Part shown: positions 21,605 to 32,758 of the stretch, piece after piece | How positions within the stretch are numbered: position 1 is the stretch's first letter | How the letters are laid out: the number at the start of each line of letters is the position of its first letter | From: an uncultured Clostridia bacterium | GTDB lineage: Bacteria > Bacillota > Clostridia > TANB77 > CAG-508 | Assembly: GCA_928721915.1 (NCBI GenBank) | Contig: CAKMVZ010000006.1 | Coordinates: 62,001-126,000, forward strand | Length of the DNA: 64,000 nucleotides | Direction: 5' to 3' | Notes under the pieces: model-generated | Told to the model about the DNA's origin: nothing | Database searches by the model: none | The model's input: the letters and a program-made list of their open reading frames with translations, nothing else | Translations under genes and position numbers: made by a program

Positions 21605-24020
21605 TTAATTTTCGTCATTATTTGTATTATTAGTTAAATCATCTATTGCTTGATTTAAATTTGAATTTAATTTAATAGGATTAACATTTTCATCATTTGT
21701 TGATTTATTTTTAAATGATATTCCAGAAGGATTATGAGCAATAGGTCCATTTATATTTGGAGAATCTTCTGAAAAGTCTATATTATTAAAATTAAATTTA
21801 CCAGCATTTTCTGAGTTATTAGAAACCCCAGGAACAAATTTTGAAAAATTAAAAGATTTTATTTTTTGTTTTTCTTTATATCTTGATTCTAGGAAATCTA
21901 ATTTTGCTTTTCCAACTAGATTTTTTCCTTTTAAATCTTTAGTTTTGTAAATTATTTGTTTGAATTTTAAAGCTTGAATCTTTCCAGCTTCATAATTCTT
22001 TTTCCATTTCCATGAAATATCTCTATAAGCTTGGTCATAAGAAGGATTTTGTTCATCGCCTTTTGGAGAAGTATTATAAGTATATTTGAAATCCCACTCA
22101 CGTTTATCACCGAATTCATCTCTCCACCATTCATTATCTTCTGGAGTATTATTACCAAATACAACCTTTGTTGTACAGTTAGCAAGAAGAGTTTGCCTAA
22201 AGCTTACTCTTTCTGCATCTCCTTTAGCTCCAAATTGAGATAAGTTTTGAGCAGATATTATTGTTCCAACTCTATATTTTCTATATAAAGTGAATATATC
22301 TTCTGTTGCTTTACAGATAAATGGTGGAAATTCATCAATATATAGAAAATGTGGAACTCTGGTTTTTTCATTTCCAGGTCTTGATAACACTGATTGTTGC
22401 ATTAATAATAGGAAAAATAAGCCAAAAGCTCTTTGAGCACTAGCTCCTAAATCACCACGTCTTGTACAAATGAAAATTACTTCACCATTTTTTAAAGCAT
22501 CATCATAATTTATATTGTCATTTCTGTTACATAATATATTTTTAATTCCAGGATAACGAAGTAATCCTTCAATTTGAGAAGCTGGAATTTTAAGCTGCCT
22601 TGCAATTTCCTGCTTATTTGGTGCATCTTTAAAAAAGTTGTTTTTAAAATATGCAATTTGTATTGCGTAAGTTTCAGCAAGTTCGTCATCTTTTTCTAGT
22701 ATTTTTGTCATTTTTTCTACTAGGCTAAAATTGTTTATCATATTTAATAAATCTTCTAAAGTAGGAAGCATTCCTTCATTAATTTTTGGAAAAATTAATT
22801 TAAGAAGGATTACTAAATTTTCAATTGCTTGATTTGCTAAAGTTGTATCTTGAGCATTATTTGAATTCATTATACCAGTTGTATTAGATGAATTAAATTC
22901 TGCAATATACATTTGTTGTAAAATTGCTGATACAGCAAGTGAAGCTTTAATTGGGTCTTTAAATACAAAAGGATTAAGACCAATTGATTCTGGATTATTT
23001 GGATCAAGCATTTTATAGTTAATTCCAAAATTATCTGCTACTTCAGTCATTCTTGATATTGTTTCATAGTCAGGTGCCATATAGGTCATACCAATATTTT
23101 TATATAAATATTCATCTCCACTACTAGAAAGTATTAATTTATTCATAAATGCTTTATATAGTTTTTCTTTAGCAGGATTTGGAGTAATCATATTTAAATT
23201 AAAGTTAGCATTTATATATTCGTTTGAGTATGGGTGATTTAATGTAGCTAAACCAGTTCTTAAAGCTGTATAACCCATCTCTTTAGAAGTTTCTCTAAAA
23301 AAGAATTTTTTCTCAATATCTCTTGCCATCATAGGTTCAAACATCATTGAAGTTTTTCCGTGAACCAGATACACCTACAACTAAAGTAGATTCAAATCTT
23401 CTAGTTTCTGGAGTTTTTATGATTTTACCAGTTTCAGAATCTTTACATATTAACATTTCGCAAGTATAAGGTCCCCAGCCTTCTTTGGTGTTTGATAAAT
23501 CTATACCAGGACAGTCAAATACAGAATCATAAATATCTTTTGTATCATTAATCCAAGTATAACATTTTTTAAATACAGGATAGAACGTTACAATTGGAAG
23601 ATACCAAGCAAAAGCTGAAAATGCAGGTTTTACTAGTTCGTAGAAGTTTTGAATAATATATGAATAATTTGGAACTGAGAAAAATAATACCCAGCAAATT
23701 TTGTTTACCCATTGAACTATCATTGAAACGACTATTATATAAAAACCAGCTGTAAAAATATAAACAAATGATAATTTCTTTTTGTCTTCAGTTACAAACT
23801 TTGAAGAAAAAGAAAATTCAAGAGCAAATAAAGGACAAGCTAATGCTAAAGTATATTTAATAGGTCCCCAATATGAGACTGACATTCCTGTTGCTCCAAT
23901 TAAAATTAATTCTATAAATCTATCAATAACTATATAAACAGAAATAAGCATTAAAATATATGTTGCAAAAGTGTTTCTATCTGTTTTTAGTTTTTTTAAA
24001 AATGCGTCTATATACTTCAT
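21605..24020 (-). CDS. VirD4/TraG-like type IV coupling ATPase, one CGGA site in Walker A
   Basis: 804 aa after restoration, encoded on the minus strand from ATG 24020. The N-terminal part has about four transmembrane helices (about 17-150). The P-loop ATPase domain has Walker A VGVSGSGKTS (about 215-224), Walker B HFLYIDEFPPF and a following QNLSQFG sensor-type stretch. Coupling proteins of this family feed DNA or protein substrates into type IV secretion channels. The zero frame ends right after CGG 23360-23358; CGGA supplies Gly221, so the ATP-binding loop itself depends on the recoding. No relaxase is in the window. Confidence 0.82.
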
Positions 24021-24180
24021 TTTTCCTCCAATTTAATAATCCTTAAAATACAAAAAATTACATATCTATTATCTTACAAAATCAAAAAAAAATCAATACT
24101 TTTTAAAGCTTTTTAATGAATAAATCTAATATAAAAAACATAAAAATTTAAAAATAGATAAAGACAGGAGAGTTATAAAA

Positions 24181-25780
24181 TTGAAAAGTAAAAAGATAGG
24201 AGGATTTTTAAGTGGAATAATAGCTTTAATGCTTTCACAAGTTGTTGTAAAAATTTTTGGCATGATTTATAGTTTATATTTAACAAATAAACAAGGCTTT
24301 GGAGATGAAGGAAATGCAATTTATATATCTAGTTATCAAATATATGCAATTTTTCTTACAATTTCATCTATAGGAATTCCAAATGCAGTATCTAAAATGG
24401 TTTCTGAGAGTTTATGGGCAGGTGATGTAAATGGAGCAAAAAGAGTTTTTAGAGTTTCTATAGCGATTTTTTCTTTTATAGGATTTTTATGTAGTTTAGG
24501 ATTGTATATATCTTCTGATTTTATTGCAAGGAATTTATTGGAAATTGAAGCAGCAGCAGATATTTTAAAAATACTATCTCCTTCTATATTTTTTGTATCT
24601 TTATCAGCTGTAATAAGAGGATATTTTAATGGCAGACAAAATATAAAGATATCTGCTATGACTCTAAGTATAGAACAAATTGTAAAAACTTTATTTACAA
24701 TTATAATAGTAGAATTTGTCTCCCAAAAAACTAATTTTAATACTGAGATAATGGCAAAGTCAGCAATGATAGCCGCATCTTGTGCAACAGTTTTTAGTTT
24801 TGTTTATATATTTTTTAAATATTTTGTAGCAGAAAGAAAAAATAAAGTAGATTTATATTTAAATATTTCAAATATAAAGAAAAGTGCTAAAGAAATTTTT
24901 AAGGAAATTTTAGTTATATCAATTCCTTTATCTGTTGCTTCTTTTATTATGATATTAGGAAGTAATGTAGACTCTATTACTATTCTTAAATTGCTTAAAA
25001 GTAAATTAGGTGAAGATTTAGCAAGAGAAAAATATGGAATTTTAAGTTCGAAAGTAGAACTTCTTACACGGATTTCCAATGTCTATAAATGGGGCAATTG
25101 CGGTAAGTTTAATACCTGAAATAGCAAAGTTAAATATTTTAAATAGATATAAAGAATTAAATGAAAAAGTTAATTTTTCTATTTTTATGACTATTTTTAT
25201 AGTAGTTCCAATAATGATTGGTATAATTTTTTATTCTGAAGAAATAATAAATTTATTATATCCAAATGCCAATAAAGGAGCAGAATTACTAAGACTTGCT
25301 TCAGTTTCTATAATTTTTAGTAGTCTTACTCAAACAATTTCAGGTATTTTACAAGGAGTTGGAGAAGTTAAGTCATATTTAAAAGTAATAAGTATATCAA
25401 TGATTATTAAACTTATTTTAAATTTAATTTTGATTCCTATTGATGGATTACTAGAAAAAGGAGCTGTAATTAGTTCTATTATTTATGATATTATAATTTT
25501 TATTTTTGTTTATAATAAAATGAAAGAAATGCTAAGAGTAGAAATAAATATATTAAATAGTGGTTTTAGAGTTTTTATGATAAGTATTATATCTATTGCT
25601 TTTTCTAAGATAATAGTAAATAGTCTTAATGTGGTGTCAAATAGGATTAATACCATTATGGAAATTTTAGGGGTAGCAATAATATATTTTGTATTATCAT
25701 TTTTAATTTTTAAAAAAGATAAATTAAATGAAAGAATTTTTAAAATTAATAATAGTCAAAAAAGACTAAAAAATCAGTAA
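24181..25780 (+). CDS. MurJ/SpoVB-family lipid flippase, one CGGA site
   Basis: 532 aa after restoration, about 14 transmembrane helices, the size of MATE-like MOP flippases. TTG start after AGGAGAG. Family features: GGFLSGIIALMLSQVVVKIFG at the start (20 residues quoted in part), SSIGIPNAVSKMVSE and VIRGYFNGRQN. It exports lipid-linked precursors (lipid II or wall polymers). CGGA at 25069-25072 gives Gly297 in LTGFPMSINGAIAVSLIP, a conserved family segment; zero frame continues 15 codons to a stop. Closest to SpoVB/YtgP-type proteins. Confidence 0.85.
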
Positions 25781-25990
25781 TTTCAAAAAAATATGCTTTT
25801 TATTTTAAAAATATAATATTTAACGAAACGCACTTATATCAATACTTTAAAAAGATAGAATAAGATTGAAAAATAAAAATTATAAAAAAATTAAAAAATA
25901 AAAGAGGGATTTTGCTTGATTTTGGCGAATAATCTTATTGTAGAAACAGAAAGCTTTTCTACACACAAATTCATTAGGAGGTAATATAAA

Positions 25991-26267
25991 ATGAACAAAG
26001 CTGAATTAGTAGCAGCAGTTGCTGCAAAAACAGGAGAAACAAAAAAAGCTGCTGAGGAAACAGTTAACGCATTTGTTAGCGTAGTAACAGAAGCATTAAA
26101 AAGTGGAGAAAAAAGTTCAATTAGTTGGATTTGGTTCTTTTGAAGTAAGAAAAAGAGCTGCTAGAAAAGGAAGAAACCCACAAACTAAAGAAGAAATAAA
26201 AATACCTGCATCAAAAGCTCCAGTATTCAAAGCTGGAAAAGCATTAAAAGATGTAGTAAATGGTTAA
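25991..26267 (+). CDS. hup: HU-family DNA-binding protein with an extra A in an A6 run
   Basis: Encodes a standard 91-residue HU if one base is removed: [20 protein letters not shown], then [21 protein letters not shown] and RNPQTKEEI...[16 protein letters not shown]. The break is at GGAGAAAAAAGTT (26106-26118), where six As stand in place of five. This is not the CGGN type. Transcriptional slippage on A6, a real lesion or a sequence error are all possible; no second HU gene is in the window. Ribosome site AGGAGG at 25977. HU dimers compact and bend DNA. Confidence 0.85.
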
Positions 26268-26295
26268 TTTAAAATTCTAATAAAAGAATAAATAA

Positions 26296-26327
26296 AAAAT
26301 TCACTTTTAAAAGAGTGAATTTTTTTG
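26296..26327 (+). terminator. Terminator after HU
   Basis: AAATTCACTTTT / AAAAGAGTGAATTT stem with a T-run, about 30 nt past the stop. Confidence 0.75.
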
Positions 26328-26346
26328 TTTTTTAAGTCGAATTTGG

Positions 26347-26375
26347 TTGACTTTTTTTAAGGGGATTGCTATAAT
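26347..26375 (+). promoter_or_regulatory. Extended -10 promoter for the 26425 gene
   Basis: TTGACT (26347-26352), a 17-nt spacer and TGC-TATAAT (to 26375). Confidence 0.7.
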
Positions 26376-26424
26376 TAAATAGGTATAATATTATTTAAGA
26401 GATTTTTTTGGAGGTTTAAAATAT

Positions 26425-26676
26425 ATGGAAAACAAAATAGAAAATGAAGAAATCAAAAAAGAGTCAATAGACGCAGTTGTAGTTGAATTAATGTCAAGAG
26501 ATTTAAATAAATATTTAGGAAAAACACAAGATTATTTTGAAGGGGTTGCTAAAGATTTAAAAGAAAAATATCCTGAAAAAACTCCTGAAGAAATAGGAGA
26601 TATTTATGATGAAATGTGTGATAGAGCACAAGAAAATAAATTAAATGAAAATGATAAAGAAGAAGCAAGAGACTAA
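26425..26676 (+). CDS. Small acidic hypothetical protein, 83 aa
   Basis: Not recognised. Behind GGAGG (26410) and a strong promoter. Highly charged and helical (VVVELMSRDLNKYLGKTQDYF, then KEKYPEKTPEEIGDIYDEM), no membrane segment. A cytoplasmic helical protein; may be co-transcribed with the next gene, 39 nt downstream. Confidence 0.65.
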   Translation: MENKIENEEIKKESIDAVVVELMSRDLNKYLGKTQDYFEGVAKDLKEKYPEKTPEEIGDIYDEMCDRAQENKLNENDKEEARD

Positions 26677-26715
26677 TTTGGAGTTTACTAATGATAAATA
26701 TAGGAGGTAGCAATT

Positions 26716-27288
26716 TTGGAAAGTACTAGTACTATACAAATAATACCAAATGAAGATAGAATTGCAATAGCAGAAGTTGATTATATAATACATCATATGA
26801 ATGAATTTTATTTAAATAAGATTCCACAAAAAGTTAGAGATTATATAACAATTGTGAAAAAAAGAAATATAGATATATATGTTGATCCTAAAAAACCATT
26901 AGAAAAACAAGGGTTGAAGGAATATACTTTATATCTTTTAATGATATTAAATTTAAAATATTGGTGTAATGATGAAAGAAGAAAAGATATTTTAGCTATG
27001 CTAGAAAATAATCAAAGAAAATATGAAGAAAAAATCAATAATATTTTCGAACAAGCAGATAGTTTAAGCACAGCTAGTGAAGAAAATGTGGAAAAAATAT
27101 CAAATAATAGACCAAAACAAGTTATAACAGTAGAACAGGAGAATATAAATACAGATGAAAATAGCATAGACAATGCTCAAGAAGGACAAAAACAAGAAAC
27201 AGAAGAAAATTCTATTGCCAAAACACAAAACGACAATTTTTTTATAAGATTTATAAATAAAGTAAAATCAATGTTTAAACGTAAATGA
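26716..27288 (+). CDS. Hypothetical protein, 190 aa
   Basis: TTG start after TAGGAGG. N-terminal half helical and conserved-looking (IAEVDYIIHHMNEFYLNKIP ... DYITIVKKR), then an Asn/Glu/Gln-rich linker (about 115-170) and a basic amphipathic C-terminal end (FFIRFINKVKSMFKRK) that could touch the membrane. Family not recognised. Followed by a small terminator. Confidence 0.65.
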   Translation: MESTSTIQIIPNEDRIAIAEVDYIIHHMNEFYLNKIPQKVRDYITIVKKRNIDIYVDPKKPLEKQGLKEYTLYLLMILNLKYWCNDERRKDILAMLENNQRKYEEKINNIFEQADSLSTASEENVEKISNNRPKQVITVEQENINTDENSIDNAQEGQKQETEENSIAKTQNDNFFIRFINKVKSMFKRK

Positions 27289-27298
27289 GTATAAATAA

Positions 27299-27330
27299 TG
27301 GGCATGATTAAATCATGTCTTTTTTGTATA
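27299..27330 (+). terminator. Rho-independent terminator
   Basis: GGCATGATT-AAATCATGTC stem with T6, 11 nt after the 26716 gene stop. Confidence 0.65.
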
Positions 27331-27352
27331 TTTTTAAGAAAAGGATTTTAAT

Positions 27353-28160
27353 ATGAGAGAGTTAAAAAAGAGTTTAAGAAAAAAATTTTCTATTTTTATA
27401 ATTATTTTACGGTATTTTGTTAGTTATATTAGCAGCTGTTTTTTATTTTTATGGAGATAATTTATTTAAAAATAATAATGAAATTTATGAAGAAAACAAA
27501 ACAGCTATGTTTAATGTAAATAAAATTCAATATTATAGTGATGTTAATGCAGTTTCGAATCAAACAACATATCAAAATCCAGAATGGAATTTAAATGTTT
27601 ATCAATATACAGATATTGCACTTTATATTGAAAGATTAGATGATTTTAGTTCTGAAAATTATATAAAATCTTTAAATATTAGTGATATTAAAATATCAGA
27701 TAGTAAAAAGGGAACTCAAAAAATATATTATTTAAATCCATTAGCTTATGGAAATGGTGATATTTTAAATATAAATAGTGAAAATGAGATTAAAGGTATA
27801 TTAGAATATAACATAATGAATTATGAAAATGAAGATAATGATGTAAAATATAGTATTCCAATATTTTTTGAAGATTGCTCAAATCCAATAACTTTAAGAT
27901 ATGTAAATAATGATATTTTATCTAATTATGTAATTGGGGCAGATGAACAAATTTCTTTTAATGGAAGTTTATTGAAAAGAGCAAATATATTATTAGAAGA
28001 TATAAAAGCGGATATTTCTTTAAAAATAAATATTATTACTCAAAATAACGAAACTCACTCTGTAGATATTAACATAGAGATTCCACTTGAGTCTACAAAT
28101 AAACAGATTTATGACGGTCCTATAAATATCCAAAAAGAAAATTTAAAATATAATTTTTAA
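27353..28160 (+). CDS. Membrane-anchored hypothetical protein, 268 aa, one CGGT site
   Basis: Start ATG 27353 behind AAGGA. A basic N terminus (MRELKKSLRKKF) precedes a single transmembrane helix into which the recoding site falls: CGGT at 27410-27413 gives Gly20 in IILGILLVILAAV. Zero frame stops soon after. The remainder is an extracytoplasmic, Asn/Tyr-rich beta-type domain without recognised motif. The next gene is a wall hydrolase 82 nt downstream, so an envelope function is plausible. Confidence 0.65.
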
Positions 28161-28242
28161 AGTATTTTGTTAAAATTTTCTGTTGATTTTTGTAGAAGTT
28201 ATATATAAAATAAATTTAAATGATATATATGGAGAAAAAGCA

Positions 28243-29470
28243 ATGCAAATACACTCAAGAAAAATAAGTATTATAGGTGTTCTTGCTTTTATATTATTTT
28301 TGTTTTTAATCATTTTAACTATTAATTTTTTCGATTTCTTTAAGAAAAATGAGGTAGAAGCTTTATCGCAAGAAACTATAGAAAATCAAGAATTAAATAT
28401 TAATAAACATCCAATTAATATAGATGAGGTTTTACATAAAAATGCTATTAATGATGAAAAATGGGAAATGAGCCATGAAGAAATAGACTTAGAATATAAT
28501 ACTACATATACAGAAAATCCGGATTTACCAAGTGGAACAATGCATGTAACACAAGTTCGGAATAGATGGTGTTCAAGAAATTATTACAGTAAAAAAATAT
28601 GTAGAAAATGAATTAGTAGAGGAGCAAGTTGTTGCAAGTAATGTAAAAAGAGCTTCAATAGATAAAGTAGTAGAAATTGGAACTGGAAAAGGAATAAATA
28701 CATATAAATTAAAAGATGGTGATACTGTTTTTAATACATCCAATGCACTGGCTGTAATGCAAGAGGCAAATAAAGATAGTAAAAAATTAGCAACTCTATC
28801 GAAAGGTGAGCAAATAATTGTTAATAGTGTTTATGATAACGGTTGGAGTTACATTTTATCTGATGTTCAAGATGGATATGTTTTATCAGAATGTTTAAGC
28901 AATATAAATCCAAATGCAATAAAGATTGATGAATCTGTAAAACAGAGCGAATACTCAAAAGAAGAATTATTAGGCACATTATATTTTGATATGGATTTGA
29001 GTAAACCAAGTGGACTTAGCTTAGATCAGTTTAGAAAAATTTTACAATACAATTCAAGCGATAAAAATAATATTTTTACTGAAAATGCAGATTATTTTTA
29101 TTATGCAGAACAAGAATATGGTTTAAATGGAGTATTTTTAGCTGCAATTGCAATACATGAAAGCGGATGGGGAACATCTAATATTGCAATAAATAAAAAT
29201 AATTTATTTGGATATATGGCATATGATGGAAGTCCATATGCATCTTCTAAAACATTTAGTTCATATTCAGAAGGAATAGATTTACTAGCTCGTGTTTTAG
29301 TAAAATATTATTTAAATTCTCCAGGAACAGAAATTTATGGAGGAAATATAGCAGAAGGAAAATATTATAATGGAAGCACAGTCTCTGGCGTAAATAAAAA
29401 ATATGCAAGTGATAAAGGGTGGGCAAATAAAGTTTATAATATAATGGAAAATTTATATAATAATTTATAA
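28243..29470 (+). CDS. G5-SH3-glucosaminidase autolysin, one CGGA site
   Basis: 408 aa after restoration. Start ATG 28243 behind GGAG. A transmembrane/signal anchor (about 9-29), then a G5 domain (about 98-150, HVTQVGIDGVQEIITVKKY ... VVEIGTGKG), an SH3-type wall-binding domain (about 160-225, LSKGEQIIVNSVYDNGWSYI) and an N-acetylglucosaminidase domain (about 275-405) with AIAIHESGWGTS carrying the catalytic Glu and NNLFGYMAYD. It cleaves peptidoglycan glycan strands outside the membrane. CGGA at 28558-28561 supplies Gly106, a conserved G5 glycine. Confidence 0.88.
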
Positions 29471-29472
29471 AA

Positions 29473-29513
29473 GTATGACAGATAAAAAATATGATAGGAT
29501 TATCTGTCATATT
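29473..29513 (+). terminator. Terminator after the autolysin gene
   Basis: ATGACAGATAA / TTATCTGTCAT stem with a 13-nt loop followed by ATTTATTG; weak T-tract. Confidence 0.55.
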
Positions 29514-29555
29514 TATTGTAAAATAAAAAAACTTCGGATTTTTTTAAATTTTTGG

Positions 29556-29584
29556 TTGCTATTTTAAAAATAATTATGTATAAT
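29556..29584 (+). promoter_or_regulatory. Promoter for the 29635-33883 genes
   Basis: TTGCTA (29556-29561), a 17-nt spacer and TATAAT (29579-29584), 50 nt upstream of the ATG. Confidence 0.55.
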
Positions 29585-29634
29585 AATTGTGTATTAAATT
29601 TTAAAAATTATAACCCAAAGGAGGTTTACATATA

Positions 29635-30051
29635 ATGGCTAAAAAAGCAATAATTTCAATATTGATTGCATTAATTGTACTATGTAGTTTTTCTATTTGC
29701 TTTGCGGCTGACAATAACGAAGCAGAAGCACTAGAATCATCAGAAGCTGCTCAAGAACTATATGAAATAAAAGAAAATGTATCATCAAGCTTAGATGAAT
29801 ATGTTGAACAATATGGTTCATATCCTTACGGAGTAGCAGCATACATATTAAATACAGTTAGGATTTATAGTATACCATTTTGTTTTGTAGGTATTGCTGT
29901 TGGTGCAATTTATCAATATATGTTAGGAATTAGAAAATTAGATGTTAGAGATAAAGGTTTTGCTTTAGTTATTACTTTTGTTACTATATTATTGATATGT
30001 CAAGTACTACCATTGATATTCACAATTATAGTAAATGGTTGGAGGGGTTAA
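29635..30051 (+). CDS. Small exported two-TM protein, possibly VirB2/TrbC-like
   Basis: 138 aa behind AAAGGAGG. A Sec-type signal peptide (AIISILIALIVLCSFSICFAA, cleavage after about residue 25), an acidic linker, then two transmembrane helices (about 80-103 and 111-134) with a short KLDVRDKG loop. Signal peptide plus two helices is the layout of VirB2/TrbC pilin subunits, and a coupling ATPase lies 5.6 kb away, but I see no diagnostic motif. It heads a three-gene run with 3- and 16-nt gaps. Confidence 0.5.
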   Translation: MAKKAIISILIALIVLCSFSICFAADNNEAEALESSEAAQELYEIKENVSSSLDEYVEQYGSYPYGVAAYILNTVRIYSIPFCFVGIAVGAIYQYMLGIRKLDVRDKGFALVITFVTILLICQVLPLIFTIIVNGWRG

Positions 30052-30054
30052 CAA

Positions 30055-32742
30055 ATGAAAGTTTTATTTGCAGTAAGTAATGAAAATATTTCAGAAGCGA
30101 TAATAAAAAGATATCCAAAAGAATATAGAGAAATATTATCATATAAAAATGTGTATTACTTTAATGCAATATTAAAAGAGATACAAAAAGATAAAAGTTA
30201 TGATAGAATAGTTATAAGTGAGGACTTAGAGCCTTTTGTAAATACTAATCATGATTCAATTGATAATTTTATTTTTGAACATTTAGATAAAATAAGTGAT
30301 GAAGCTCATGATAATGAAGGAAAAGAAACAGCTATTATTTTAATTTGCTCAGAAAGAAGAGCTCCAGGAGCTGCTATACTTAGCAAATTATTTAGTATTG
30401 GTGTATATAATGCTGTAATGGGAAAAGATAGAAATTTAACAGAGCTTTGTAAATTAATTAATAGACCAAGAAGTAAAAAAGAAGCTAAAATTTATTATAG
30501 AATAGATCAAGCAACTTATGATCCAGTTGTAGAAAATGAAGTAAATGAAGTTGAAATTCAAAATATTTTAACACATTTTAAAAAATTAGGAAAAAATACA
30601 GAAAGATATGCTGATAGTTTCAACAATATTGCTGCACAATATACAGATGAGCAATTAAAAATAATTATAAATGTTTTACCAATGAAAGTTAAAGCTGTTT
30701 TGGAAGCTGAATCTCCAAAGTATCAATCTTTAATGGGAAATTTGGGTGAAGACAATAGAATAAAACCTGTTCAGCAAGAACCTGGAATTAAAGTTAATAC
30801 AATTGGAAAAACAACTCAAATTAATGGACCAATTGTTATTCCGTCAAGTGTTAAAAAAACTGTACATCAAGTAAATACTAATTCACAAAATAATAATATT
30901 CAAAAGCATGTTGTTGCAAAACCAGTAAATCAAAATATACAAACTCAAAATAATAATAGTGCTCAAAAAACACAAGAAAATAATCAAAAAAATAATATTC
31001 AAAGTAATAATATTAATCAAGAAAATAAAATTCAAGATAATACTTCAAATGATTTAAATAGTTTATTAGAAGGTTTAAATTCTACTATTAATGTGGCAAA
31101 TACAGCAAGTGCAACTAATACATCTAATAATATTAATAATGATTTAGAAGAAACTTCTAAAAGAGGAAGAGGTAGACCAAAAAAGATTGTACAAGTTGTT
31201 AATTCATCTGATAAACCAAAAGGAAAAAGAGGTAGACCAAAGAAAAATTCATCAGAAGAAAATGATTTAAATGAATTATTAAACAATAACTCTATAAATA
31301 ATTCTATCCCTGCAGATGATGAAAATGACATTTTACCGGGATTAGAGGATTTTGATTCAGAAACTGATTCTGTTTTACCAGGTTTAGAAGAGGAAAAACC
31401 AGAAGAAAATGATATACTTCCAGGCTTAGAAGATAATGATGATGAATTAGAATTACCAGGCTTAGAAGATGAACCAGAGCTTCCAGGTATAGATGATGTA
31501 AGTGATGAAAATGATAGTGCAGATATTGGTGAAGATGTAGATGTTAATGAATTATTAGCAGGTTTAGATGATACAACTTCAAGCAGTACTTTACCGGGAT
31601 TAGAAGATAATCCAGAAATAAAAACTGAAAATAGTGATATTTTACCAGGTTTAGATATGGATGAGCCAGAAGAAGAAACAATTTTACCTGGTATGGGATT
31701 TGAAGATGAAGATGATAATAATTCAAATATAGAAGATTTAGATTTCGATTCAAATAATGTTAATAATAATACAATTAATAATAATGAAAATGAAAAATCT
31801 GATGTAGCTCAAATTATTAAACCAAAGATTGATTATTCAATGTCTAATCTTAATAGTTTACTTAGCAAAGATAAAAAAATAGTGACATTTATTGGCACAA
31901 CTAAAAATGGAACATCATTTTTAGTAAATAATTTAGCTTTAATGTTTTCTTTAATGGGAATAAATACAGCTATATTAGATATGACTCAAAATAGAAATTC
32001 ATATTATATCTTTACTGATAGTAGAGAAGAACTTAGAAATATTGCTTATACTTCGATTGCAAAACTAGAAAATGGATATGCAGAAGGAATAAAAGTAAAT
32101 AAAAATATGACAGTTTATACAGCACTTCCAGCTGATGGAAACAAGTATGAAAATGCTGAACCAATACTGTCAACACTTGTTCAAAATCACTCATTAGTTT
32201 TAGTAGATTGTGATTTTGAAACTCCTCCAGCATTTTTTGCAATGTGTCAAGAAATATATTTAGTTCAATCAATGGATATTTTAACAATTCAACCTTTAAC
32301 AGCTTTTTTAAGAGAACTTAAATTTAAAGGTGCATGGGAACCAGAAAAAGCTAGAGTTGTTATTAATAAAGAAACAAAAGTTAAAGGCTTAAATGGCAAA
32401 ATGATAATTGCTGGAATGTCTAGATATAATGGACCTGATATGTCTGTTATGACAGACTTATTTAATAAAGACATGGTAAAAGCATGTACAATTCCTTTTG
32501 ATGAAAAAGTATATGCAAAATATTTGGAAACAATGGCAACTTGTAGATTGTCACTTAGTGGATACTCAAAATTATTTATGCAAAAAATGCAAATTTTAAG
32601 TGAAATGGTATATCCAAGATTAAATAGTAAAAAATCATATGGACCTATGAATAATGTAAACACTACTCCAAATATGAATAATACAAATGTATTTTCAAAC
32701 AGTATGAATAATACTTTAAATCAAATGAAAAATAAATATTAA
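30055..32742 (+). CDS. TadZ/CpaE-like ParA-fold protein with AT-hook-like and LPGLE repeats
   Basis: 895 aa. An N-terminal domain (about 1-135) that resembles a receiver/TadZ-like fold, then a Gln/Asn-rich linker (about 270-355). Two GRPKK AT-hook-like motifs (about 370 and 390) follow, then a highly acidic stretch (about 420-560) with at least seven copies of I/V/L-LPGLE/D. The C-terminal ParA/MinD-type domain (about 605-860) has a deviant Walker A GTTKNGTSFL, as in TadZ/CpaE proteins that position pilus or secretion machines at the pole. Function inferred from domains only. Confidence 0.65.
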   Translation: MKVLFAVSNENISEAIIKRYPKEYREILSYKNVYYFNAILKEIQKDKSYDRIVISEDLEPFVNTNHDSIDNFIFEHLDKISDEAHDNEGKETAIILICSERRAPGAAILSKLFSIGVYNAVMGKDRNLTELCKLINRPRSKKEAKIYYRIDQATYDPVVENEVNEVEIQNILTHFKKLGKNTERYADSFNNIAAQYTDEQLKIIINVLPMKVKAVLEAESPKYQSLMGNLGEDNRIKPVQQEPGIKVNTIGKTTQINGPIVIPSSVKKTVHQVNTNSQNNNIQKHVVAKPVNQNIQTQNNNSAQKTQENNQKNNIQSNNINQENKIQDNTSNDLNSLLEGLNSTINVANTASATNTSNNINNDLEETSKRGRGRPKKIVQVVNSSDKPKGKRGRPKKNSSEENDLNELLNNNSINNSIPADDENDILPGLEDFDSETDSVLPGLEEEKPEENDILPGLEDNDDELELPGLEDEPELPGIDDVSDENDSADIGEDVDVNELLAGLDDTTSSSTLPGLEDNPEIKTENSDILPGLDMDEPEEETILPGMGFEDEDDNNSNIEDLDFDSNNVNNNTINNNENEKSDVAQIIKPKIDYSMSNLNSLLSKDKKIVTFIGTTKNGTSFLVNNLALMFSLMGINTAILDMTQNRNSYYIFTDSREELRNIAYTSIAKLENGYAEGIKVNKNMTVYTALPADGNKYENAEPILSTLVQNHSLVLVDCDFETPPAFFAMCQEIYLVQSMDILTIQPLTAFLRELKFKGAWEPEKARVVINKETKVKGLNGKMIIAGMSRYNGPDMSVMTDLFNKDMVKACTIPFDEKVYAKYLETMATCRLSLSGYSKLFMQKMQILSEMVYPRLNSKKSYGPMNNVNTTPNMNNTNVFSNSMNNTLNQMKNKY

Positions 32743-32758
32743 ATTAGAGGTGAAAGTC

